NCBI RefSeq assembly: GCF_900104115.1
Contig: NZ_FNJM01000005.1
Coordinates: 169,191-233,190 of the forward strand
Reading direction: 5' to 3'
Length of the DNA: 64,000 bases
Source: Clostridium gasigenes
Lineage (GTDB): Bacteria; Bacillota; Clostridia; Clostridiales; Clostridiaceae
Positions within the stretch are counted from its first letter, which is position 1. Each line of letters begins with the position of its first letter. The notes under the pieces were generated by a model that was not told where the DNA came from, ran no database searches, and was given only the letters and a program-made list of their open reading frames with translations. Made by a program: the position numbers and the translations under genes. Below, in pieces: positions 58,046 to 64,000 of this stretch.

Positions 58046-58798
58046 ATGAGGATAGATGGAAGAAAAAATGAGCAAGTAAGAAGTACTAAAATAACTAGAA
58101 ACTATACAAAATATGCAGAAGGATCAGTTTTGATTGAAGTTGGAGATACAAAGGTAATTTGTACTGCATCAATAGAAAATAAAGTTCCACCATTTTTAAA
58201 AGGGTTAGGAGAAGGGTGGATAACTGCTGAATACAATATGTTGCCAAGGGCAACTGGAAATAGAAAACCAAGAGATATATCAAGGTTAAAGTTAGATGGT
58301 AGAACAATGGAAATACAAAGATTAATAGGAAGATCATTAAGATCTGTAATTGATTTAAAAGCACTAGGGGAAAGAACTATATGGATAGATTGTGATGTTA
58401 TACAAGCTGATGGTGGAACAAGAACGGCATCTGTTACAGGAGCTTTTGTGGCGCTTATTGATGCTGTTAATAAGCTGCATAAGAAAAAACCATTTAAAGT
58501 TTATCCTGTAAGAAATTTTGTAAGTGCAACAAGTGTTGGTATAGTTGGAGACCAAAAGGTCATAGATCTATGTTATGAAGAAGATTCTAAGGCTAAGGTA
58601 GATATGAATGTTGTAGGTACGGATGAGGGTGAATTTATAGAAGTGCAAGGAACAGGTGAAGAATGTCCCTTTAAAAGAAGTGAGCTTAATGAATTATTAG
58701 ATTTAGCCGAAAAGGGAATAAAACAAATGGTACAACTGCAAAAAGATTCTCTAAAAATGGATGCACTTTGGATTGGAACGGGGGAGAGTAAAAAATAA
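58046..58798 (+). CDS. rph: Ribonuclease PH
   Basis: 250 residues behind TGGAGG, full length. The start [16 protein letters not shown], the RNase PH signature [18 protein letters not shown] and the phosphate-binding arginines around [20 protein letters not shown] (in part) are visible. It trims the 3' ends of tRNA precursors with phosphate, which suits the tRNA array 1.3 kb downstream. It overlaps rdgB by one base (TAATG). Confidence 0.97.
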   Translation: MRIDGRKNEQVRSTKITRNYTKYAEGSVLIEVGDTKVICTASIENKVPPFLKGLGEGWITAEYNMLPRATGNRKPRDISRLKLDGRTMEIQRLIGRSLRSVIDLKALGERTIWIDCDVIQADGGTRTASVTGAFVALIDAVNKLHKKKPFKVYPVRNFVSATSVGIVGDQKVIDLCYEEDSKAKVDMNVVGTDEGEFIEVQGTGEECPFKRSELNELLDLAEKGIKQMVQLQKDSLKMDALWIGTGESKK

Positions 58799-59409
58799 TG
58801 AAAAAATTAATTATAGCAAGCAATAATAAAGGCAAAATTAAAGAAATTAAAGAAATATTAGTTGGATTACCTTTGGAGGTAGTTTCATTAAATGATGAGA
58901 ATATTAATATAGATGTAGTTGAAGATGGCATAACATTTGCTGAGAATGCTAAGAAGAAGGCTATGGAAATTTATGATTACCTTTTAAATAGAGGTGATAA
59001 AGATTTTCTTGTAATGGCAGATGATTCAGGTATAGAGGTGGATCATTTAAATGGGGCACCAGGTGTTTATTCTGCAAGATATGCGGGTGAACATGGTGAT
59101 GACGATAAGAACAATGAGAAATTATTAGCAAATCTTAAAGGCGTCCGTTGGGAAAACAGAGGTGCTAGGTTTGTATGTCAATTAGCAGTAGTAGATGACA
59201 AGAAAATGTATAAAAGTGTGACTGGATATGTAGAAGGTCATATAATGGAAGAGATTAATGGAAGTGATGGATTTGGATATGATCCATTATTTTATTGTGA
59301 TGAATTAAAGACCTCTTTTGGAGAAGCTAAATCAAGTGAAAAAAATTTAGTATCTCATAGAGGAAGAGCTTTAGTAAAATTTAAAATTTTAATTAGAGAG
59401 TTTTTGTAG
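58798..59409 (+). CDS. rdgB: XTP/dITP pyrophosphatase (RdgB/HAM1 family)
   Basis: 203 residues; its start overlaps the rph stop. N-terminal KLIIASNNKGKIKEIKEIL is the family's SNNxxKxxE nucleotide-binding motif. FAENAKKKA, MADDSGIEVDHLNGAPGVYSARYAG and DGFGYDPLFY complete the active site. It removes deaminated purine nucleotides (ITP, dITP, XTP) from the pool. The rph-rdgB arrangement is common in Firmicutes. Confidence 0.96.
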   Translation: MKKLIIASNNKGKIKEIKEILVGLPLEVVSLNDENINIDVVEDGITFAENAKKKAMEIYDYLLNRGDKDFLVMADDSGIEVDHLNGAPGVYSARYAGEHGDDDKNNEKLLANLKGVRWENRGARFVCQLAVVDDKKMYKSVTGYVEGHIMEEINGSDGFGYDPLFYCDELKTSFGEAKSSEKNLVSHRGRALVKFKILIREFL

Positions 59410-59419
59410 GAGGAAAATT

Positions 59420-59899
59420 ATGAAAATAGCAGTAATAAGTGATTCGCATAATGTTAATAGTGCAATACAGGCTGTAAAACCTTATATAAGTGATGTAGAT
59501 ATAGTTTTGCATCTAGGAGATGGTGCGGCTGATATAAAGGAGATTACAATGGGTTTTAAGGGCGAAGTTTATGGGGTTAAAGGAAATTGTGATTTCTGTG
59601 AAGGATATCCAAATGAGAAGATAATAAAAGTTCTAGATAAAAAGATATTAATGTGTCATGGACATATTTATAATGTTAAAATGGAACTGAATACTATAAT
59701 GTGTAGAGGAAAAGAATTGGGCGTAGATATAATTTTATTTGGGCATTCTCATTTATGTATTATAGAAAAACAAGATGGATTATTACTTATGAATCCTGGA
59801 AGTATATTTAGGGGTGCTGGTATTATTCGTAGAAGTTTAGGTTATTTAGAAATTGAAGAGGGGAAAGAGGTAGTATCTTATATAAAGGAAATAAAGTAG
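59420..59899 (+). CDS. YfcE/MJ0936-type metallophosphoesterase
   Basis: 159 residues behind GTAGGAGG. Metal-binding motifs of calcineurin-like phosphoesterases are in order: AVISDSHN, LHLGDGAAD, VKGNCD, MCHGH and FGHSH. Family members hydrolyse phosphodiesters in vitro; the physiological substrate is uncertain. Third gene of the rph-rdgB unit, as in many clostridia. Confidence 0.9.
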   Translation: MKIAVISDSHNVNSAIQAVKPYISDVDIVLHLGDGAADIKEITMGFKGEVYGVKGNCDFCEGYPNEKIIKVLDKKILMCHGHIYNVKMELNTIMCRGKELGVDIILFGHSHLCIIEKQDGLLLMNPGSIFRGAGIIRRSLGYLEIEEGKEVVSYIKEIK

Positions 59900-59996
59900 A
59901 TAAATACATACACCTATTAAAAACCGACAAATAATTAAATTAGCTTAATATAGCTTTGATTTATGACATGATATATATTAAAATTCAAAAAAGGTG

Positions 59997-60025
59997 TTGA
60001 CGAATTTGCTTTCATATTGTAGAAT
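59997..60025 (+). promoter_or_regulatory. Promoter of the tRNA array
   Basis: TTGACG (59997-60002), a 17-bp spacer and TAGAAT (60020-60025), 53 bases before the first tRNA. The leader has a small hairpin (GCTGT...ACAGC) near 60035-60050. Confidence 0.8.
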
Positions 60026-60077
60026 AAATCTTGTCGCTGTGAGAAACAGCTAGTTAATAAAAAACATAAAGACTCTC

Positions 60078-60153
60078 CGGGGTGTGGCGCAGATGGGAGC
60101 GTGCGTGGTTTGGGACCATGAGGCCGCAGGTTCAATCCCTGTCACCCCGACCA
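60078..60153 (+). tRNA. tRNA-Pro(UGG), copy 1
   Basis: 76 nt with encoded CCA. The acceptor is CGGGGTG/CACCCCG and the anticodon loop TTTGGGA gives TGG. Confidence 0.96.
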
Positions 60154-60174
60154 ATTTTAAAAAACACTTAATAT

Positions 60175-60248
60175 GCGGATGTTGCATAGTGGTAGTGCTT
60201 CAGCCTTCCAAGCTGATAGTGCGGGTCCGATTCCCGCCATCCGCTCCA
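60175..60248 (+). tRNA. tRNA-Gly(UCC), copy 1
   Basis: 74 nt, acceptor GCGGATG/CATCCGC, anticodon loop CTTCCAA (TCC), CCA encoded. Confidence 0.96.
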
Positions 60249-60273
60249 TTTTAAAACAAGTTTTGAAAATTTG

Positions 60274-60302
60274 TTGACAATTGGAGATAAATAAATTATA
60301 AT
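60274..60302 (+). promoter_or_regulatory. Internal promoter in the tRNA array
   Basis: TTGACA (60274-60279), a 17-bp spacer and TATAAT (60297-60302) form an exact consensus between the first tRNA-Gly and tRNA-Arg. It is absent from the corresponding spacer of the second block (60578-60614). Confidence 0.88.
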
Positions 60303-60325
60303 AATAAAAGTTCTGAAAAAAATAT

Positions 60326-60402
<77 letters not shown>

Positions 60403-60405
60403 ATT

Positions 60406-60481
60406 CGGGGTGTGGCGCAGATGGGAGCGTGCGTGGTTTGGGACCATGAGGCCGCAGGTTCAATCCCTGTCACCCCGACCA
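60406..60481 (+). tRNA. tRNA-Pro(UGG), copy 2
   Basis: Identical to the gene at 60078; only 3 bases after tRNA-Arg. Confidence 0.96.
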
Positions 60482-60503
60482 ATTTTTAAAAAACACTTAA
60501 TAT

Positions 60504-60577
60504 GCGGATGTTGCATAGTGGTAGTGCTTCAGCCTTCCAAGCTGATAGTGCGGGTCCGATTCCCGCCATCCGCTCCA
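60504..60577 (+). tRNA. tRNA-Gly(UCC), copy 2
   Basis: Identical to the gene at 60175, with the same upstream spacer apart from one base. Confidence 0.96.
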
Positions 60578-60614
60578 TTAAAACATAATATCAAATATAT
60601 TGTTTTAACAATAT

Positions 60615-60691
<77 letters not shown>

Positions 60692-60694
60692 TAT

Positions 60695-60771
60695 GGTGGA
60701 CGTAGTTCAGTTGGTAGAGCGCCAGTTTGTGGTTCTGGTTGTCGTGGGTTCGACCCCCATCGTTCACCCCA
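60695..60771 (+). tRNA. tRNA-His(GUG), copy 1
   Basis: 77 nt including the extra G-1 paired with C73, anticodon loop TTTGTGG (GTG), CCA encoded. Confidence 0.95.
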
Positions 60772-60775
60772 TTAA

Positions 60776-60850
60776 TGGGATATCGCCAAGCGGTAAGGCA
60801 TCGCACTTTGACTGCGATATGCGTAGGTTCAAATCCTGCTATCCCAGCCA
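60776..60850 (+). tRNA. tRNA-Gln(UUG), copy 1
   Basis: 75 nt, acceptor TGGGATA/TATCCCA, anticodon loop CTTTGAC (TTG), CCA encoded. Confidence 0.95.
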
Positions 60851-60855
60851 ATTTT

Positions 60856-60931
60856 GGTTCACTAGCTCAGTTGGTAGAGCACTTGACTTTTAATCAAGGT
60901 GTCCCGGGTTCGATTCCCGGGTGAGCCACCA
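60856..60931 (+). tRNA. tRNA-Lys(UUU), copy 1
   Basis: 76 nt, acceptor GGTTCAC/GTGAGCC, anticodon loop CTTTTAA (TTT), CCA encoded. Confidence 0.96.
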
Positions 60932-60940
60932 TTTATATAT

Positions 60941-61025
60941 GCAGATGTGGCGGAATTGGCAGACGCACTAGACTTAGGATCTAGCGCCTTCGGGTGTATG
61001 GGTTCAACTCCCTTCATCTGCACCA
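60941..61025 (+). tRNA. tRNA-Leu(UAG), copy 1
   Basis: 85 nt with a long variable arm, acceptor GCAGATG/CATCTGC, anticodon loop CTTAGGA (TAG), CCA encoded. Confidence 0.96.
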
Positions 61026-61098
61026 TATATAAATTATAAGGAAACTCATTATAAATGAGTAAATTCAATTTAATAAGTGAAAAAAGAATTTTATTTGC

Positions 61099-61173
61099 GC
61101 GGAAGTGGCTCAATGGTAGAGCGTCACCTTGCCAAGGTGAATGTTGCGAGTTCGAGTCTCGTCTTTCGCTCCA
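61099..61173 (+). tRNA. tRNA-Gly(GCC), copy 1
   Basis: 75 nt, acceptor GCGGAAG/CTTTCGC with one G-T pair, anticodon loop TTGCCAA (GCC), CCA encoded. Confidence 0.95.
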
Positions 61174-61207
61174 ATCTCAATTAAAGTTAATACTTTAATT
61201 GCAACAT

Positions 61208-61281
61208 GCGGATGTTGCATAGTGGTAGTGCTTCAGCCTTCCAAGCTGATAGTGCGGGTCCGATTCCCGCCATCCGCTCCA
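61208..61281 (+). tRNA. tRNA-Gly(UCC), copy 3
   Basis: Identical to the other Gly(UCC) genes. Confidence 0.96.
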
Positions 61282-61310
61282 TTAAAACATATTGTTTTAA
61301 AAAATAACGT

Positions 61311-61387
<77 letters not shown>

Positions 61388-61392
61388 AATAT

Positions 61393-61468
61393 GCATTATT
61401 AGCTCAGTTGGTAGAGCACCTGACTCTTAATCAGGGTGTCCCGGGTTCGATCCCCTGATAATGCACCA
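61393..61468 (+). tRNA. tRNA-Lys(CUU)
   Basis: 76 nt, acceptor GCATTAT/ATAATGC, anticodon loop CTCTTAA (CTT), CCA encoded. The T stem CCGGG/CCCTG contains a C-T mismatch at its second pair. This is the only tRNA in the array present once and outside the duplicated blocks. Confidence 0.9.
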
Positions 61469-61471
61469 TAT

Positions 61472-61548
61472 GGTGGACGTAGTTCAGTTGGTAGAGCGCC
61501 AGTTTGTGGTTCTGGTTGTCGTGGGTTCGACCCCCATCGTTCACCCCA
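61472..61548 (+). tRNA. tRNA-His(GUG), copy 2
   Basis: Identical to 60695-60771. Starts the second copy of the His-Gln-Lys-Leu-Gly-Gly block. Confidence 0.95.
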
Positions 61549-61552
61549 TTAA

Positions 61553-61627
61553 TGGGATATCGCCAAGCGGTAAGGCATCGCACTTTGACTGCGATATGCG
61601 TAGGTTCAAATCCTGCTATCCCAGCCA
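61553..61627 (+). tRNA. tRNA-Gln(UUG), copy 2
   Basis: Identical to 60776-60850. Confidence 0.95.
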
Positions 61628-61632
61628 ATTTT

Positions 61633-61708
61633 GGTTCACTAGCTCAGTTGGTAGAGCACTTGACTTTTAATCAAGGTGTCCCGGGTTCGATTCCCGGGTG
61701 AGCCACCA
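61633..61708 (+). tRNA. tRNA-Lys(UUU), copy 2
   Basis: Identical to 60856-60931. Confidence 0.96.
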
Positions 61709-61717
61709 TTTATATAT

Positions 61718-61802
61718 GCAGATGTGGCGGAATTGGCAGACGCACTAGACTTAGGATCTAGCGCCTTCGGGTGTATGGGTTCAACTCCCTTCATCTGCAC
61801 CA
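61718..61802 (+). tRNA. tRNA-Leu(UAG), copy 2
   Basis: Identical to 60941-61025. The spacer that follows has diverged from the first copy. Confidence 0.96.
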
Positions 61803-61877
61803 TATATAAATATAAGAAAACTCAGTAAAACTGAGTAAATTATATATGCTAAATCATAGATTTAGAATATTATTTAC

Positions 61878-61952
61878 GCGGAAGTGGCTCAATGGTAGAG
61901 CGTCACCTTGCCAAGGTGAATGTTGCGAGTTCGAGTCTCGTCTTTCGCTCCA
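61878..61952 (+). tRNA. tRNA-Gly(GCC), copy 2
   Basis: Identical to 61099-61173. Confidence 0.95.
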
Positions 61953-61986
61953 AATTGCAATTGAAGTTAATTCTTTATTGCTACAT

Positions 61987-62060
61987 GCGGATGTTGCATA
62001 GTGGTAGTGCTTCAGCCTTCCAAGCTGATAGTGCGGGTCCGATTCCCGCCATCCGCTCCA
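61987..62060 (+). tRNA. tRNA-Gly(UCC), copy 4
   Basis: Identical to the other three Gly(UCC) genes; last gene of the array. Confidence 0.96.
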
Positions 62061-62067
62061 AAACAAA

Positions 62068-62102
62068 AAAAGGACAACTATTTTATAGTTGTCCTTTTAT
62101 TT
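62068..62102 (+). terminator. Terminator of the tRNA array
   Basis: AAAAGGACAACTA (62068-62080) pairs with TAGTTGTCCTTTT (62086-62098), then ATTTT. Confidence 0.92.
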
Positions 62103-62118
62103 TACGGAAAAATTATAT

Positions 62119-62244
62119 TTATCCACAAAAAAAGTGATTTAAACAATACTTATCCACAGTAATTATATGTTTAAGTCACAAAATGTTGATAAAATTCAGA
62201 ATAATCGCAAATAACTGTGGATTAAGAATATTTTATGGGGATAA
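62119..62244. promoter_or_regulatory. Cluster of four DnaA-box-like sites
   Basis: Two exact DnaA boxes TTATCCACA lie on the + strand (62119-62127 and 62150-62158). Two one-mismatch boxes lie on the minus strand: TGTGGATTA (62216-62224) and TGGGGATAA (62236-62244). The 57 bases between the pairs are AT-rich. No replication genes are nearby, so a DnaA-titration or regulatory cluster is more likely than the main origin. Confidence 0.65.
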
Positions 62245-62281
62245 CTTTTTTTAAAAGAAAAAATAAAAAGGAGTAGATAAA

Positions 62282-62902
62282 ATGATTCTTGAGGCGTGTA
62301 CAGGAGCTTATATGGAAGTGGTAAAGGCTGTTAATAATGGAGCGAATAGAATTGAGCTGTGTGGTAATTTAGGAGAGGGTGGAACAACACCAAGTTATGG
62401 AATAATAAAAAAGACTATAGAAACTATAAATTTACCTATAAATATTATTATTAGACCTCGTGGTGGAAATTTTATATATAATAAAGAAGAAAAAGAAATA
62501 ATGTTTACGGATATAGAAATGTGCAAGTCCTTAGGGGCAAGCGGATTAGTAATTGGATCTTTGACATATGATAAGAAAGTTGATGTTGAATTTATTTCTA
62601 AAGCAAAGGTATTAGCAGGAGGATTAAATATTACTTTTCATATGGCATTTGATGAAATTGAAAATAAGAAAGAAGCTATAGATATTTTAGTGGATCTTAA
62701 AATAGATAGAATACTTACTAAAGGTGGAACAGTTTCAGCATTAGAGAATTTAGAATCGCTTAAAGAGTTAATAGGATATGCTGATAATAGAATAATTTTA
62801 ATACCAGGTGCAGGAATTAATGAAAATAATAGAGATATGGTTATAGAAGTAACTGGAGCAAAAGAAATACATGGAACTAAGATTGTTGGAAATCTAAAAT
62901 AA
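62282..62902 (+). CDS. cutC: CutC family protein
   Basis: 206 residues behind AAAAGGAG. The TIM-barrel CutC signature runs along the N-terminal half: LEACTGAYMEVVKAVNNGANRIELCGNLGEGG (cited by position 2-34), IRPRGGNF and FHMAFDE. The C-terminal ILTKGG is typical. It was first linked to copper tolerance in E. coli, but that role is disputed and no copper ligands are obvious. The DnaA-box cluster lies in its upstream region, so transcription may be affected by DnaA. Confidence 0.92.
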   Translation: MILEACTGAYMEVVKAVNNGANRIELCGNLGEGGTTPSYGIIKKTIETINLPINIIIRPRGGNFIYNKEEKEIMFTDIEMCKSLGASGLVIGSLTYDKKVDVEFISKAKVLAGGLNITFHMAFDEIENKKEAIDILVDLKIDRILTKGGTVSALENLESLKELIGYADNRIILIPGAGINENNRDMVIEVTGAKEIHGTKIVGNLK

Positions 62903-62907
62903 ATATA

Positions 62908-62946
62908 AAAAGGAGTTTGTGATTAATTTTACAAACTCCTTTCTTA
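62908..62946 (+). terminator. Terminator after cutC
   Basis: AAAGGAGTTTGT pairs with ACAAACTCCTTT (62909-62920 with 62931-62942), then CTTATTTT. Confidence 0.88.
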
Positions 62947-62988
62947 TTTTATAGTAGAAAATTTTTGAAAGTTCATTAGGTCTTTGTA

Positions 62989-63065
62989 TGGTGCACCTAG
63001 AGGGATTCGAACCCCCGACCTGTGGATTCGAAGTCCAACGCTCTATCCAACTGAGCTATAGATGC
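62989..63065 (-). tRNA. tRNA-Arg(UCG)
   Basis: 77 nt on the minus strand. The acceptor is GCATCTA/TAGGTGC, the anticodon loop CTTCGAA gives TCG, and CCA is encoded. The outermost anticodon-stem pair (T27-C43) is mismatched. It lies apart from the array and in opposite orientation, facing cutC. Confidence 0.93.
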
Positions 63066-63541
63066 ATAATTTAATACCTAGTTTATTATAAATCTTTATG
63101 CGACTTTTTGCTATCTTTTTTTTTAGGTTATAAAATAAACTATATTATAGGTACATTAAAATGAGAAGAGAACTGTATTAAATATAAAAGGTTACTACTT
63201 ATTGTTTAGAGAATCTCCTTTAAGTGTTGTTACAATTTTTATAGGTTAAATTTCATCTTTAAAAATATTTATTTCAGCTTTTGCAAGATAGTTATTTAAT
63301 TAAAAACCTTATTTCTAGTATAAATAGTATTTAATATACAATAGATGATAGCATATTATTAAAATAATATGTAAATATGATAGACTATAATATGTTAATA
63401 AATAGAATATACTATTATATTTTCAATAAAATAGTATATTAATATCCTTAAACATTACCTGGTGTATCAATAGTAGTAAAACGTATTAAAATGCGTAATA
63501 AGAGGAGCATTATCATGATAATCTTAAAAAAATACTATATA
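63066..63541. other. Long AT-rich region upstream of the rRNA promoters
   Basis: No credible gene is visible. There is an 11-bp hairpin AATATACTATT/AATAGTATATT (63406-63416 with 63430-63440). A 14-codon frame with a good ribosome site (AGAGGAG, ATG 63515, stop 63557-63559) extends to the first rRNA promoter. Such AT-rich DNA ahead of rRNA promoters often acts as an UP element. The 63180-63300 part may be decayed sequence. Confidence 0.6.
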
Positions 63542-63569
63542 TTGAAAAGTTATAATTAAAACCTATGAT
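63542..63569 (+). promoter_or_regulatory. rRNA operon promoter P1 (probable)
   Basis: TTGAAA (63542-63547), a 16-bp spacer and TATGAT (63564-63569), in an AT-rich setting about 100 bases before the stronger P2. Confidence 0.6.
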
Positions 63570-63641
63570 AGAATAGTCATTGTGCTTGAGAGCGACAAGA
63601 AAATACATTAAGAATCTTAAAAAAGTAAATTATAAAATTTA

Positions 63642-63670
63642 TTGACAAGAAATTCTTAAGGTGGTAAGAT
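63642..63670 (+). promoter_or_regulatory. rRNA operon promoter P2
   Basis: TTGACA (63642-63647), a 17-bp spacer and TAAGAT (63665-63670), about 145 bases before the mature 16S rRNA. Confidence 0.85.
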
Positions 63671-63690
63671 AAAGAAGTCGCTTGAGTGGC

Positions 63691-63706
63691 AAGATCTTTG
63701 AAAATT
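63691..63706 (+). promoter_or_regulatory. rRNA leader boxA-like antitermination element
   Basis: GATCTTTGAAAATTG resembles the Firmicutes rrn leader boxA (TTCTTTGAAAACT), to which Nus factors bind. Confidence 0.6.
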
Positions 63707-63813
63707 GAACAGATAATTAAAGTTAAGTAATAATAACCAGCAATTCTTTTTGAGAGTCAGCGAATAAAGGAAACTTAGCTCGAAAGAGATAAGGAGTACT
63801 ACAAGATTAAACT

Positions 63814-64000
<187 letters not shown>

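Noticed and set aside
62104..62281. Chromosomal origin (oriC)
   Set aside because: DnaA boxes are present, but dnaA, dnaN, rpmH and an AT-rich unwinding array next to dnaA are not. Titration or a regulatory role fits better.

Overview
The window is strongly AT-rich, low-GC Gram-positive DNA. It carries an anaerobe's gene set (butyryl-CoA pathway, [FeFe] hydrogenase, Rex), AGA-rich codon use and TTGACA/TATAAT promoters. The 5' end of a 16S rRNA gene at the right edge resembles Clostridium sensu stricto (cluster I); a finer species call is a guess. Almost everything is on the + strand, leading into the rRNA operon. The exceptions are a small membrane protein, a 549-aa unknown protein and one tRNA-Arg.

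Layout. 0-5 kb: the tail of a nucleotidyltransferase, a small zinc phospholipase C-like protein, a cadC-cadA metal-efflux unit with its own operator, an unannotated non-coding RNA with perfect promoter and terminator, and rex. 5-10.4 kb: crt-bcd-etfB-etfA-hbd, which turns acetoacetyl-CoA-derived hydroxybutyryl-CoA into butyryl-CoA and bifurcates electrons, preceded by a Rex operator. 10.5-12.1 kb: a DNA glycosylase and a membrane protein. 12.3-19.5 kb: a PTS and catabolic cluster for N-acetylgalactosamine or galactosamine (IIB, IIC, IID, GntR regulator, AgaS, IIA, tagatose-bisphosphate aldolase subunits) with two identical palindromic operators. 19.6-24 kb: a group-B-like [FeFe] hydrogenase, a VTT-domain membrane protein, and CIRCE-groES-groEL.

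24.1-39.2 kb is a complete-looking type IV pilus assembly operon: prepilin, pilD, pilB, pilC, major pilin, pilM, pilN, pilO, three minor-pilin-like genes and a large von Willebrand A-domain surface protein that is probably the tip adhesin. There is no pilT. 39.2-42.7 kb: guaB under a guanine riboswitch, then guaA. 42.9-48.9 kb: pgi, a DUF188 gene, a seven-repeat triple-tyrosine protein, a lytic transglycosylase and an RsuA-type pseudouridine synthase. A second candidate small RNA follows at 48.95-49.05 kb. 49.4-54.1 kb: pcrA, ligA and a small membrane gene. 54.1-59.9 kb: an inverted small membrane gene, an OppA-like binding protein, the inverted unknown gene, then rph-rdgB-phosphodiesterase.

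60.0-62.1 kb is an array of 20 tRNA genes built from two internally duplicated blocks. It is followed by a cluster of four DnaA-box-like sites, cutC, an inverted tRNA-Arg(UCG), and an rRNA promoter region leading into 16S rRNA. The points most worth a second look are the two free-standing candidate RNAs, the intercistronic structures in the pilus and bcd operons, the DnaA-box cluster, and the pilus surface protein whose second A-domain has lost its metal site.
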